From Epiperipatus broadwayi (Eukaryota; Onychophora; Udeonychophora; Euonychophora; Peripatidae), in assembly GCA_028023455.1 (NCBI GenBank), contig JAQFVV010012435.1, positions 1,426,001 to 1,490,000 on the forward strand: a DNA stretch of 64,000 nucleotides, in the 5' to 3' direction. This document shows, in pieces, positions 11,001 through 23,612 of this stretch (the stretch's first letter is position 1; the number at the start of each line of letters is the position of its first letter). Below the pieces are notes generated by a model that saw only the letters and a list, made by a program, of their open reading frames with translations, had not been told where the DNA came from and did not search any database. Both the position numbers and the translations under genes were made by a program.

Positions 11001-11850
11001 ACATTCAATTATTTTGAGGTTTTAGCATTAAGGATCTCTTGATTATACCTATTTGGAACACATTATTGTTTATGAATAGATATTTAGAATGTTCATTCAT
11101 TTTCCTGTTCATTTTTTAAAAACTGTGTTACCATTATATTTATTGGCATGCTTGCAAACTAATGTTATTTTTACAGCTGGTATCAAGTAAAAAGATTTTG
11201 TCCTTTTATAAAACTTGATACTTGAAATTCGCAAGTAATTATTTATTTGGTGAAGTTTATGTTTAGAACAAGACACTTAGGAAAATTCAACAAAGATGAT
11301 AATACTTCGGTCATTCATTAGTCATTAGTTTGTAGATATTCTTCTAACTTCATCAGGAATTGAATTAAGATTTTTTGATTCAAAAAATATTCATGTAACC
11401 ACTGCACCCAGCTCAGGGTTTTACAAAAACAAAATTAATAAAATCACATTAGTTCTTTTATCTTCATTGTTATTTAGTTCTAAGCTTTCCAGTTGATATC
11501 ATGGGTAATAGTGAAACCTTATATAGTATATGTGGTTTTATATAAATACATGTTGATATAATTTAATTTTAAAAACTCACCAATCTAGATGTCAAAGAAA
11601 AAAGAATAGTTATGAAAAAGACAGTACAGTAATAAATCAAGAGTTCAAACACAAGACTGACTGTGAGAAATGAAGAAATATTTGATTGAGAGATGATTTA
11701 TTATGGATTTCATAGAGATGAATAACCATATGAAGGTTTCCAAATTCAAATGCAGATCATGATATTTTTTGGTCGGGAACTACCATAAATAAGAAGTTAA
11801 TGGAAGAGATTATTTTGAAAGTATTCTTGTAAAGAAATTAGATAATTAAA
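11001..11850. other. No recognised feature
   Basis: AT-rich. A faint tRNA-like remnant near 11355-11420 is too weak to call. Confidence 0.5.
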
Positions 11851-12622
11851 CCATTAAACATCGCACAATTATCATTCTTTATGCTTACACAAGCTGTTTT
11901 TCACAAAGGCAAAACTCTCCATACAGTAGAGCCATTTGGTGCAAACCAGAGTAATCAATGGATTGAAGAAGATTTCCACATAAAATCCCTATTTAGTGCC
12001 TACTCATCCAATATCCTCAGATTAGTTTCTAGCTTGTGGCTTTCATCAGTGAAGAGCCTTAGATCTGAGAGCACTGCACCTAGATCTTAGCATCTAATGT
12101 GATCGTCCAGCAGCCACCTTTTACTTTTTTAGCTAACTATAAAACTTTGAGTCCAACATGTAAGCACAATAATGTTTTCAAGCTAAGCTCATTAGTTTTT
12201 ATAGTTGTATAGATCTCAACTCAGTTCAGCATCCATATGTTTTGATATCTTTGGTGTTTTGGTGGCTATTAAAGAACCAAAGACACCAAAAAGTATGGAT
12301 GTTGAACTGAATTAAGATCTATACAACTATTCAAGTTAATGAGCTTAGCTTGAAAACATTATTGTGTTTTTATTTTGGACTCAAAGCTTTATAATTAGCT
12401 AAAAAAGTAAAAGATGGCCACTGGAGTGTTGCATTAGACCCTAAGATCTAGGTACAATGCTCTCAGATCCAAGGCTCTTCACTGATGAAAGCCATAAGCT
12501 AGAAACTAGTCTGGGGATATTGGATGAGTAGGCACTATGTAGGGATTTTATGCACAAACCTTCCTGCATCCATTGATTACTCTATCTTGCACTGAGTGGT
12601 GCTATTATATGGAGAGTTATGC
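11851..12622. mobile_element. Foldback element, long near-complete palindrome
   Basis: The clearest copy of the family: a left arm of about 350 bp (from GCAAAACTCTCCATACAGTA near 11911 to 12254) and an inverted right arm (12277 to about 12618) separated by a loop of roughly 22 bp. The left side also keeps the outer end (CATTAAACATCGCACAATTATC, 11852-11873), which the right side lacks. Each arm holds the core CTGATGAAAGCCATAAGCT then AGAAACTAGTCTGGGG (right arm) or its complement (left arm). The left arm is open as a 69-codon frame but with no recognisable protein. It probably moves, or moved, using a transposase encoded elsewhere. Confidence 0.9.
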
Positions 12623-14269
12623 ATCTTGGAAATTATATAATGTAAGAAAATATTTGGGAATATTTTTTGCACTAGTTTTTATTGTTATTAATAAAAATAG
12701 TTATTGAAAATTGCCAACCTGTAACTGAATTAAAACAGTTTGGCATTAATGTTAACATTCCATTTCTAACAAATAAGGATGTTTGTCTATTCTTTTTGAG
12801 AAATAGAAATCTATCTAACCATTTGATATGAACTATTGGGGTTTTCTTTTATTTGAATATGTGAATATGTAATGAATAAAATAGATTGAATTTTTTTCAT
12901 CAATCAAACTGTCTTCTTTCTGTAGTATTTATTTTGAGTAAATTAAAAAACAACAGCAAGTAAAGTATGGTATGGCAAAATAGCCTTTAAATAGTGAATT
13001 GCAAAGCAATGCCGCCTTCAATAGTTATGTGAGATTAAACTGTGAAGGCACTGCTTATCAAATTTGCCACTTCTGCAGTAATAGGAATTTATGTTTTGTT
13101 ATCTTCTAGGCATAATCTATGCCTTAAAAAGAAGTCTTAAGGCCACTAACTTTTCAAGTTATGTTTGGTCCAGATATGAATCATAGCTCATGTGCATGGC
13201 AAGCTGATTTTTTAACAACTATGCCATGAGCCCAAGTGAAAATTAATAAATTGTTCATTTTCAAATTGTTGAGTTTATTACAGCAATTTCATAGTGAGTT
13301 TGCTACTTAAAATTTGTAGATGTAACTTAACTGATAATGCTGAAAGTCATTTTCAATGACCTTATTTTGAAACTGGGCCAGTTAAAAGTTAAAATTTTTT
13401 TTTTTCAGACGGCAATCAGGTTTAAGATTGTTTTTCTTCTTTTAGGGAGCCAACTCTACTAGCCATCAGTCATTTTCTAACTACCCAGCTATTTTTTTGC
13501 TAGAGAATAAATGATGGGAAAACATTCAAATCCTTAATTATCTGGCTATTAGCAAGTGTATCTGAAGCTTTTTGTCTCCTGCAATAAATTAACTTTTGTC
13601 TTGCATTGGCTTATTTAAACCGATTTTATCATTTTCTTTCATGTGTTTGTGTTCATATTGCATGTTTTATATTTTGTTTGTTTAATATATCTATATTGAC
13701 AATAAATAGAGAAACTACCTTATTTAACACTAGTTGGCAGTTAAGATATTTTTTGCGTGCATTCTCTCTTAATTGGATTTAATTCTAAATATGGAATGGT
13801 ACTGATTTTAAGACAAATAGAAAAAAAATGAAAGTCTCTATTAGAATTCTAAATTATGACTATTGTGCTAGTAAATGACTGTGCTTCTTCTCTCTCTATG
13901 TAACACTATATATATATCATGTATGTAGAATAAATAATATTAAATATGGGAGAAATAATATGTTTAATGATCTGTTAAGTCAACTTTCAACACATAGTGT
14001 CTCTATCAAATGTCTCTATCAAAGCATAACTGAGAGATAATTGGTGAAGAGTGACAGTGTTACCAATTATAAAAGGTTGAACTACAGGGTTTTAGATTTA
14101 TATAATTGCATTTTTAATAGGTGGATTATTAAGCTCTGCCTATGTTCCAGAATTGAACACCTAGTGTTTGCTGAGAGAAACACTATTGGCTTGTCTGTTT
14201 ATTGTGTGTGAAATTAATTATATGTCAAGCTTCATTGATTTTACATTTTCTATGATTACTTTTGAGGCA
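12623..14269. other. Mostly unassigned; old SINE-like remnants
   Basis: No gene is recognised. About 13150-13230 (GGTCCAGATATGAATCATAG and GCCATGAGCCC) and 13405-13560 (AGCCAACTCTACTAGCCATC and AGAGAATAAATGATGGGAAA) resemble parts of a heavily decayed tRNA-derived SINE also seen near 57.0 and 62.9 kb. Confidence 0.35.
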
Positions 14270-15240
14270 AATAATCTTGGCAGAAGCAGGTTTAAAAGCA
14301 TGACCAGCGTTTTTCTTGTGTTCCATAAATACTGAGCTATAGTGATGGAATCATTTTAGCTCTGTTATATAGATAAATGGGTTGTGATATTCTGGATTTC
14401 AAGTTGGCGTGAATCTCCCCAAAGTATTTGCCATTGCAGGAGGGGCAGGCTATGGAAAAAACTAGTTGAGCCTTGTCATCACTGTTAAGCTTGACCTTAG
14501 AATTATTGATGAATGTGTTGAGGGAAGGAGGGCATCGAAAACCAATATTAGTCTTTAGAAAAATTTTGTGAGTATGTTAGTGAGAAAAAGCGTATAGTTT
14601 TGGATTGGGGGTTTGACATGTTTATGTCTTATAAAATACCCTAATTTGATTATTAAACATGGGGAGAGAATAACCTACTTGGATTAGATCTTTCTTGTAA
14701 GATTCCAGATTGTCTTTGGCATCAACCATAAATTTGCACAATTTAAAGTTCCTAAACAAGAATGCTTTGAACCAGTGACCTTGTATTGGAAAGAAATTTG
14801 TGTATATGGATGTAAGTAGCGTCTAATGTTGATAAGCTTAACTACCATTGAATAGTTGATGCAGTGAGTTTGTCTGGGTAATTTTAAGTCAAGTTATTTA
14901 AGACACTATTGGTGATATTCATTCTCACATCTTCATTTGATCTCTGGGAACAGTTTAAAATTGTCAAACATCTCAAGAATCAAATGAGGAGGGGTCCAGA
15001 CAAAGATGTCATTAACATATCTGGTATAAATGATGCCACTGTGTTCCATCAAAATGAGTTGGTCTGCATGCTTTTTGATAAAAGCAATGGCCAGATTACA
15101 TATGACTCCACTGACAGAAAGACCCATAGATAGATTGATAAAGTCCATTATTTTATACACTGCAATAATTGAAGAGATCGAAAGCAATGCTAAGAGTTGA
15201 ATGGAAACCTCCTTTGATGATACTGCCTGTTTTTCACTAT
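14270..15240 (-). pseudogene. Penelope-like retroelement, RT plus GIY-YIG remnant
   Basis: On the minus strand an 84-residue frame (15187-14933) contains GLSVSGVICNLAIAFIKKHA and, about 25 residues later, IIYTRYVNDIF. These match reverse transcriptase blocks with the usual G-x-x-x-S and RYVDD motif, the first catalytic aspartate of the pair being N here. Downstream, in other frames, come NNRRYLHPY-like residues and then, near 14480-14395, ACPSCNGKYFGEIHANLKSR, which fits the C-x-C-x-x-x-Y-x-G-E part of the GIY-YIG endonuclease of Penelope-like elements. RT followed by GIY-YIG is the diagnostic order. Several stops and frameshifts and the lost aspartate make it inactive; its 5' end is truncated near 15240. 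Confidence 0.75.
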
Positions 15241-15519
15241 TTTTAAGATGAAAACAAAATTATAATATACAAGTTTGTAAGTATACACGTTTATATATTC
15301 AGTTCTTTGTTAGGACCAGTGAAAGAGAAAGAGCCTTCATCAGGTTTGCTAATTGATGGCTGATGCGGATTTTAGTTCTCCATCCTTGTTTTATCTTTTA
15401 GCTAGAATAGCCAGATACCCAAATCCTAAGCAATATTGATGGCTAGTTGGATTGGCTATGAGCTGACTACTTGAAAGAAAAATTCCAGGACTGATGAAAA
15501 ATTGTTCTAGATTACTCTT
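15241..15519. other. Unassigned, possible old SINE body
   Basis: Segments such as GGCTAGTTGGATTGGCTATG and AGCTGACTACTTGAAAGAAA (15430-15482) recur at about 55985-56030, indicating an old dispersed repeat of unknown class. Confidence 0.35.
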
Positions 15520-15585
15520 TCCAAGTTCGAATCTAGATTTAAGCCATGGTAGGCTACCATTGCACCACTTGGTTCATAAACTGTC
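15520..15585 (-). mobile_element. Decayed tRNA-like SINE head
   Basis: On the minus strand: AAGTGGTGCAATGGTAGCCT, an A-box-like TGGTGCAATGG, followed after a stem-like stretch by AGATTCGAACTTGG, a B-box-like element. This fits a tRNA-derived head, but the stems are imperfect and no flanking duplication is seen. Confidence 0.4.
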
Positions 15586-17706
15586 GTATTAAGTTGATTT
15601 ATTAAAAAAATAATTTCATTCAATTTGTGTATTTTTAATCCATCTAATTTCCATTTTTAAATGTTATAACATAATTTAGAAATTTTTGTAAATAACACCC
15701 TTTAAATAAAAGCACTACCTACCACTCTAATTTTTCTCTCTTCTGATTTACTCTTTTAAAATTAAAGATTTTTTTCTTTACTCATTCTATTTATTTCAGT
15801 CTTCTGCAGAGCTAATTCTTTCAGCAAATTGAAAAAAAAAATTGAAAAGATATCAATTTTTTTTCTCTCTTTTTCTCTCCTTTCAATATTTCAATAAAGA
15901 ATTTCATTAGTCTACCTAAAGAAAGTTATGTTAAAAGCTAACTATTTTGAAAGATTTCTTGCAAGGTATTCAGGCTAAGCAACAAATAGCTTTATTTAAT
16001 GGAAGTGAATTACCGAACATTCGCTAGATGTGGCATCCCCTCCCCTCTCCAACTACCATATTTTATTTCCCAACTGTAGATAAAATGTTCACATGCTAGT
16101 TATTAAAATGAAATTATATTAAAATAATTGATTTTAGTTTATCATTTTTATTATTGCCATTACTATTCGACCATATGTTTATTAGTTTTAGTTATATAAC
16201 TGCAAATGTGAAATGTTAATAAGCATTTGTTTTGCAGAGGCGAATCTTTTGTTTATTCTTCTCCAGTGCTGCCATCTATTGGAAGCTGACTAGTCAAAAG
16301 ATAGTAGATGAAGTGCTTGTTAAATTTATATCATGTCCTGTTGATATTCCAGACTCATTCAAACTTTTTATTAATGAAAGTCAAAAGTTTAGGAACTAAC
16401 AGGGGGGTATATGCATTATATATGAATTTATTAAGCACTGAGATCTGGTATTTATTGATTACTCAGACATAATATATGGCAGGTATGGGGTTGTGTGTTG
16501 ATTTTTGATCTAATATTATTTTAAGACACCTAGCATCCGTATGATGCCGAGATCGATAATTAATTAATTGCTAAACTGTTTAAATTCACTTTGAAATACA
16601 ATGAGCCCTTTTTTAAAATTTTTTAATGCATCTTAAAATTTTAGTGTAAAGCATAATAGTACTTTTTCTATTTCTAGAATTAATTCTTTCAAGATTTTTT
16701 TACAGTAACATAAAGCTAGTCAATAAATAATCAAAATTATCTCAAATTCACAACCCATCCAGACCAGCCAAGAAAATAAATTGTAAAACATTACCAATGG
16801 CTTCACTGCTACAAGCAATCTTCACAAGTATAAAGAACTACAAAATAACAACATATTTAAACTAAACATTATCCATAATTCCACTTACTTCCCATACACC
16901 CTTAATATTAAAAGAACTGTCTCCATAACTAGTATAATTGTTATTATGTAAAACATTCTATTAAAAGACCTATAAAAATATATACATATAAAACAAGTTT
17001 TTTAATTGTTAAGAATCGTTTTTATTAAATTAATTGTATATGATATTGTTTTTTCATGCTTATTTATAAAATAATGAAACTCTCAAGGCTCAAGATTGAT
17101 ATAATTAGGAACATATAAATGATTGCATAATTGCTAGTTGAAACTCAATTATAGACTATTAGAATGTTTCAATAGCATTACCTAATCAAACAACAGAGAT
17201 AAAAGTTAACCTATGTTTTTGATTCAGACTTTCCATTTCTAAATAACATTGTTGAAACATTTTAGCATTGTTTGTATTCATAAGTAAAGAATGACTTTTA
17301 TCTCTCAAGTATAATAATAATAATAATAATAGTATCAAGATGGAAAAAATAGTCAAAAATGATCAAAAATTAGATTAAGTTAACTAGAAACATAGTTTTA
17401 TACCATGGGATATTTCACAATATCACATTGAATCATTCTAAGAAGTTGTATGAAAGAAAAAGAAAATTTTTCATTAAAGTCTGCAACATTTTTTATGGCA
17501 TTTAAAAAAAAAATGCTTCAAGTTAGAGATATTTTTTAAAATTAATTGCAAATATACCATCATTTTAATAATAGATGATCTTAAATATCAATTTTCTCTA
17601 GATTTACATATCAAGGATTAAGAAGAAGTTTTGAATAATATTGTTAGACATTTGAAACTTAAAATTTAAGAACTATTTTGTGGAAAGTACAAAAAAGAAG
17701 TGCATG
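15586..17706. other. No recognised feature, AT-rich
   Basis: No coding motif, palindrome or repeat was recognised. A short ATA/AAT microsatellite lies near 17310-17330. Confidence 0.55.
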
Positions 17707-17899
17707 GTTTAGAACAGTGGTCACTAATTCTCAATCTGTGGATCACAATCCCTTTGAGAGTCAAACAACCCTTTCACAGGGGTTGCCTAACCATTGGAAA
17801 ACATATTTTCAATTCATAACAGTAGCAAAATTACAGGTTATGAGTCAACTGTATTAAAAGATCACGGTATTAGGAAGGTTGAGAGCCACTGGTTTAGAG
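17707..17899 (+). mobile_element. SPIN/URR1-like hAT MITE with 8-bp target duplication
   Basis: A 177-bp element (17715-17891) begins CAGTGG and ends AGGAAGGTTGAGAGCCACTG, so its termini are inverted CAGTGG...CCACTG with CTCAATCTG/GGTTGAG next to them. It is flanked by an 8-bp direct repeat, GTTTAGAA and GTTTAGAG (7 of 8 identical), as expected for hAT transposition. The interior has CAACCCTTTCACAGGGGTTG and AACAGTAGCAAAATTACAG, which I recognise as characteristic of the SPIN/URR1 group of non-autonomous hAT elements known from rodents and other vertebrates. It is too short to encode a transposase. hAT membership is firm; the specific subgroup rests on memory. Confidence 0.85.
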
Positions 17900-18059
17900 A
17901 ATATATGAACTTATTCATTATTTTTAAAATTAATTACAAATCTAGTATCACTTCAGTAATTTAAACAGAAAATCTGTCTCCTATTTTGCCATCTTGTTTA
18001 AGCTTCAGTAATTAATATGTCTTAGCTTCTGTTTAATGAATCCCTATATGATATTGTTT
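17900..18059. other. No recognised feature
   Basis: Short AT-rich spacer between the hAT element and a foldback core fragment. Confidence 0.5.
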
Positions 18060-18130
18060 CATATTTCCACAGACTAGTTTCCAACATGGCTTTCATCACT
18101 GAGGAGTTTTGGACTTGGATCTAGTGTCCC
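18060..18130 (-). mobile_element. Foldback core fragment, solo arm
   Basis: ACAGACTAGTTTCCAACATG and GGCTTTCATCACTGAGGAG followed by TTGGACTTGGATCTAGTG follow the same order as the core of the foldback arms (compare 12020-12060). No inverted partner is nearby. Confidence 0.6.
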
Positions 18131-20104
18131 TGAATTTTTAAAAAAATCTCGCACACTTCTTTTCCATTAGCCATCATTTCTTATTATTTTTTTATTATCA
18201 AGCTATCTATCAGCCAAAATTATAAAATATTGTAATATTTTGAATTTAAGACAACTTGATGGCAAAGTCAAATGCGACACCTGTTCAGTATATATATATA
18301 TTTCCTCTTTTTAAAAAAAATAATAATGAATAGTTATATAGTTTGGTCAGGAATGCTAGAATATTATCAAAACTGGAATAAGAAAAAATCATTGCTATTT
18401 ACGTGTAATATGCAGCTGAAGATCATATGATGTTGTGTTAGTGTTACTTTAATAGTACGTAAATATCTTAACGTTAAATAATTTTTCTGTAGGTTTATTT
18501 ATTTAAAGACTATAACATTGTGAAGAAGATTATTAAACAGTTGAAACTATTAGAATTTAATAATAACTATTGTGTAAAGTGGTTTAGGTGATCTTATTAT
18601 TCATTATTGTTCATGAATTTTATAAAAGTGAAATGTTCTTTTCTCTACTTTAAATTTTTGCCATAGACTATAGGTATTGAGGAACATTGTGATGTTATGG
18701 CTGCAAAGGAGATTTTTCTGGAGAATTTCTGTGGATTCTGTTGATTACAAAAGTAATATACAGGGAAGCTACAAACTGCACTCTATGAAAGTTCATGGTT
18801 ATAAATAAATAAAACGAAAATTAAAATGCACAAATTTAATACATTTTACACTACTCAAGGAGCCATTTTCTGTTTCTGATTGCAGTATGTGATCATGTTT
18901 TTTTTTTTTTTTTAAAAAAGTTGTAAATAAATTTTAAATTACATCAACAGCAGTTTCCCATCTTGGAGCACCATAAACAATCATATTCATTAATACAATT
19001 TCTTTGGTTTATATTGAAAACACAGTTTATTCCCCGGGTTTATTATTTCCAAATTTTATGTGTAGTAATAAAATATTTTTTAAGCATATTGCTAAAAGAT
19101 TTACAAAATTTTAGGACATCACACTGGCTTAAAGCATATATCATACCATTTACAACTTTCTTTAATACTTTTCTTCCATAGCATAAGCTTGTGGTTAAAC
19201 CCCTGTAGAGGTCCCTACTATCACATTTTTACATGCATATTCTCGAGGTTATAGCCTCAGTAAATATTATTTAACACTTTAACAATACTATTTTTTAAAA
19301 TATCTAAACAATTAGGGAGATCATAGTTTCTTGATAAAGAAACAATTCTGTTATGTTTCTATAAGAGAAAAATGTGAAAAAAAGGATATCTAAGCGTATT
19401 TAATTGTGATGAAAGTCAGATCATTTTGCTATTTACTTTATTTAAAAAATAAAAAATATGATACAGGAAGTTGTTTTATTTTTTATTTTTTTAGTGAATG
19501 AAAAATATTTATAAACGTGTCCTTCAATTTATTATTAATAACTATTATTATTGTTTTAAAAAAATGTTTATATTATAATTTTAATTTATATATGCATACT
19601 AAACATATAAAACAGTATATGTATTATATATGTGTTTGTTGGAAACTACTGAAAATTTGCCGTTCAATAAGTTTATCAACAAAATATGAGCTGTGAGATA
19701 TTATACGTCATATGATGTACATGACGGGAGCTTGGAATATAATATAGCTTATATCAGGGCTCTACTATTATTTTTTAATAAACTTTTTGAATATATAACT
19801 GTAGAAAAAAACTTTTTGATAATACATTCTAAAAACCTCCTGAAGATGTGTCTAAGAAAAAGCAGATTCATACATAATTACAAAATTTTGTAATAAATGT
19901 TGAATTGGTATAAGAGATTACTGTATTCTTAAATTATTCAATAATTTACCTATTGAATTAAAAAACTTCAACAAAATCAAATTAGAAAGTGTATTTAAGA
20001 CTAAAAAGAAAAAACATTAGATTACTACATAGCAATATATATAATATGATGCAATCAATATCTTATTACATATAATTAATATATTATTTTTTTAATATGT
20101 CAAA
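18131..20104. other. No recognised feature, AT-rich
   Basis: Long T runs (e.g. 18898-18914) and short frames only. Confidence 0.55.
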
Positions 20105-20165
20105 GCATTGACTAGGAAGTGAACCTGGACCAGCTGCTTGGAAAGCAGCTGTGCTAACCACGAAA
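20105..20165 (-). mobile_element. SINE tRNA-like head, minus strand
   Basis: On the minus strand: GTGGTTAGCACAGCTGCTTT then CCAAGCAGCTGGTCCAGGTT and CACTTCC. This gives a D-arm-like start, an anticodon-arm stem CAGCTGCTTTCCAAGCAGCTG with loop TTTCCAA-type, and a degenerate B box. It is close to the tRNA-Gly(UCC)-like SINE at 31376-31494. Confidence 0.75.
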
Positions 20166-21028
20166 TGTAATTTTTTATTATTATGATTTGTATTATATTT
20201 AAAATCAAAGGCCCAACCAGGCCTCAGCAGGAGAAGAATGAGATTTTACATATATTTACCATGTGTAAATAAATAAAATAAAATGAAAATTATCACTTTC
20301 GGATTACTATTTCTACTAAGGAGAATAAATGTAGGATTTTTAGTTTCCCAACTTCATTTTGTGAATTTGATTGGATTTTATATTAATCTGAAAATCATAG
20401 TATTTGAACTATGACTTTGCACCTTCATATAACATAATACAAAAGAACAATTCTCTATAGAAAAAATGATAAAACAAATCTAATTAGATGTAAAAAAAAA
20501 GTTTTTGCAGTAGAATTAAAATTTGCCCATCCTTTTTGATCTTGCTGAATTAATTTTGTAGTATTACACTGTATTTTTGTTTAGTCTTCAGAATCTCATT
20601 TGTGTCTATCCTACTTGTTATAATAGCCCTCCTATAATTTTCATGTAGTAAAATAAAGTTATCAAATATTATTTATGCAGTTATTTGATTAGTAAGATTC
20701 TTTTCAAATAGATAAACCAGAACTATTATTTTTTCTGTGATTGTTTTTTTAGTGTATCTTTAAAGCATTGTGCTTTGGTGTAATGCTTATTTTTTGTGTA
20801 GTTAAAACATGATTACTAGATTGCTGTCTTCTTCTTCCACTCTTTCTTATTAAAATAGACTTCTGGCAATCATATGAATAGCATTTTTTCAGTATAATCT
20901 ATAGTTTGATTTTTCAATCTGTTCATATGATCATTCATTATTGCAATTTAATGCTAATTATTTTTTTTATCTTTCACTCTCATCATTTCCAAGCTTTATG
21001 AACTTTTCTATTGAATTAGATCATCTCA
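20166..21028. other. No recognised feature
   Basis: AT-rich. No motif recognised. Confidence 0.55.
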
Positions 21029-21537
21029 TCATCATCATAAACAATTACCAATCCACTGCAGAATGAAAGTCTTTCCAAGTTCAATCCATCTTCTCCAATC
21101 TTTAGCTTCTCTTCTCCACATCATCCCTGCACACTTTCTTATTTATCCATCCATCTCACATGTGGTCTATTTCTGGACCTTTTACAATCTCTTGGAATCC
21201 AGTTTAAGATTTCAATTGTCCATCTATTATCATCTCGTCTAGAAATATGTCCAGCCCAACTCCACTTCAGTCTTTTAATTTTTTTAATGAGGCCAGTAAC
21301 ACATGTTTGTTCTTTTACCTACATATTGCATTTTCGATCTCTTCTTGTTACTCCCAACATGCATTTCTCCATACTTCTTTGAATAGTCTGAAGTCTCTAT
21401 ATTGCTCTGGCAAAACACATTTATTAAAAACGTTCTTTTCAAACACATAGGCATATTTCCTTTTAGTATCAAGTTATTTTTACCAAAAGCACTCCAACCA
21501 AGTTTAATTCTGTTATTAATTTCATCCGTTATGGATC
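21029..21537 (-). mobile_element. RTE LINE 3' fragment
   Basis: The minus strand encodes, with breaks, MDEINNRIKLGWSAFGKNN, LILKGNMPMCLKRT, QSNIETSDYSKKYGEMHVG and the C-terminal WAGHI-type region, ending in a TGATGATGATGA terminus at 21029-21040. The frame is interrupted several times. About 510 bp remain of an element over 3 kb long. Confidence 0.85.
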
Positions 21538-22196
21538 ACCTCATAATATGACTAAAATAAGATAAATTTAATCCAAGTCAGAGTTTAGGTTTAATTTGAT
21601 TAAGTGATATTCATTTTTGTTGCTGTATTCATACTGTACTTGCTGTATATATATAACTTTGAATCTTACATTTCCGTAGAGCTATTTAGAATGACTCTGT
21701 TTCAATACTTTGCATATTGTATAATTTTTTAAAGTAGCACAAATAACATGTTGACTGCTAATAAATATTTTAAAAAATAAAAACAACATTGAAAATCTCA
21801 AGAGATTTATATCAGAGGTTCTTAAACTGGTTATGGATTGGTTTATATTGTCTTCACAAAACCTATCTTTAATTATTTGTTTCAATCTTTTTCTGGAGTT
21901 AGAATTACCTTATTTATGAGCTTATGCTTGCTAATGTATGATAATAAAATAAAAATCAGAATTCTTAAATCCATTAATTTTTAAATTTTAAGATTACTTT
22001 AAAAAAGTAATTTCTTATTTTAAAATTGCTGTTGCGGAAATTAATAAGGTATGATCTCACAGTTTTTTTTATTTTTATGCATTGTTTAGGCATGCATATA
22101 TGTAAACACACACATATATGTAGATTATAAAATCTTATAAATACTAATAAAATAACAAACTTACACTAAAATTTTTTCATGCCCATGGTTTTTGCC
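21538..22196. other. Unassigned; possible hAT end
   Basis: CAGAGGTTCTTAAACTGG near 21815 resembles a hAT left end, but no matching right end with a target duplication was found. Confidence 0.4.
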
Positions 22197-22316
22197 TATT
22201 CATCATCATCACTTTCAACCGTTATCGACCCATTACAGGATAAAGATCTCTCCACGTTCAATCTCTAATTCCACATCACACCAGCATATTTTCTTATTTC
22301 ATCCATCCTATTGCAT
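22197..22316 (-). mobile_element. Short RTE LINE 3' fragment
   Basis: CATCATCATCACTTTCAACC then TTATCGACCCATTACAGGAT and GATCTCTCCACGTTCAATC are the antisense of the RTE terminus, ending in the region antisense to the WMDEIRK codons. About 120 bp. Confidence 0.8.
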
Positions 22317-22330
22317 ATATCTATATAAAG

Positions 22331-22459
22331 GTATTATATTTTGTCTTGCATTGGTGGTCGAGAGGTCAGCGCGACTGCCTTGCACTTGCAGGCAGTTGCC
22401 CGGGTTGTTTCGCGTCCCGCCCGATGCTATGACACTTAAAAAAAAAAAAGTATTATATT
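22331..22459 (+). mobile_element. tRNA-derived SINE with 10-bp target duplication
   Basis: The head CATTGGTGGTCGAGAGGTCA is followed by GCGCGACTGCCTTGCA, a CAGTTGCCCGGGTTGTTTCG B-box region carrying a small insertion, then CCGATGCTATGACAC and an A12 tail. GTATTATATT repeats on both sides (22331-22340, 22450-22459). The TGGTGG and GAGAGGTCAG segments keep an A-box-like layout. Confidence 0.85.
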
Positions 22460-23477
22460 GTTTTTAAAATATTATTGAGAAGAAGGCACCCACCCTCCCC
22501 AAAACATTTTCTCAAATGATATGGTTATATATTATATAAAGAGCCATTTACTACTAAGTTTGTAGCAGTAGGTTCAAGTCCTATAAAATTATGACTTTCT
22601 TTATTACATCATATTGGCATACAGCTAAAAATTAAACATTTTATATGTGTACTTTTGATTATTGGAAATGAAATTATAGTCTTAATACATAAAAGAATAA
22701 GATATAATTATTAATTAAGCCTTGAAATTTCAAATCTTATTGGAGTTTTTAATATTTAAAAAAGAAAACGAGATTAGAAATAAATTACATTTCATTAATA
22801 ATAATAAAAATGACTAGGAAATAAAAAAAAAAGGTAATAGGTATTGCCGTTTTTTAATTTATGAAAAACCTTTAGTTGGGGTGGGGGGTGGGGGTTAGAT
22901 TAGCATTATTTTCCCCTTTAATTGGGGTGTGTGTGTGTAGATTAATATTTCTAACTGTCGTTTATGACAGTATTCCGAATTAGATTTTTATTTTTAAACT
23001 AAACTTTGTAATAATAACAAAAAAAAAATTTATGTTAACAAAAATAAATTGTTTTATTCTTGTATTTCATTTACTAAACTTATGTTTTCTAATTTGCATA
23101 ATAGTTTTGCTTCTGCGAAGAAAAAAAAGTCAAGCATGCCAATGGAGTAATTTTAATTAAGTTCTTTTGACCATTATAATTTTTGTTTAAATTGTATCAA
23201 AGCACATCTTGGCTCGATCAAATCTAATGAAAATTGGGGCTGGGGAAAAAAAAATAAACAGTAATATCGATTTTATTATTTTGTCCGTTTCATTTTTTTT
23301 TCCTTTGAAAAATCTAAATCTAAAATCAACTTCTTTTAATTATTTAATTATTCAATCTTTCTTTTTTTGTTTTTTAAAAAATAATTATATATTGGAGTTA
23401 ACCCTTTATTGAATGATAACTAAACACATCACATTTTTCAACATCACATTTTTGTAATGTTGAAAATAAATATTTAA
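22460..23477. other. Unassigned; G-rich patch
   Basis: No gene recognised. A G-rich patch GGGGTGGGGGGTGGGGG lies near 22879-22895, with a short GT repeat near 22926-22938; it could fold as a G-quadruplex. A 67-codon frame at 23209 is AT-rich and shows no motif. Confidence 0.5.
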
Positions 23478-23612
23478 TGCAGTCGGATGAAATTAGAAAG
23501 TGTGCAGGGGTGATGTAGAGAAGAGAAGCTAAAGATCGGAGAAGATGGATTGAATTTGAAGAGACTTTCATTCTGCAGTGGATTGATAATGGTTGACGAT
23601 GATCATCATCAT
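23478..23612 (+). mobile_element. RTE LINE 3'-terminal fragment
   Basis: GATGAAATTAGAAAGTGTGC, GAGAAGATGGATTGAATTTG and TGCAGTGGATTGATAATGGT reproduce the last about 130 bp of the RTE copy at 48.4-49.0 kb, followed by the GATGATCATCATCATCG microsatellite tail. Confidence 0.85.

Noticed and set aside
11881-12090. 69-codon frame in the palindrome as a transposase
   Set aside because: No domain, and the opposite arm holds the complementary sequence without a conserved frame.
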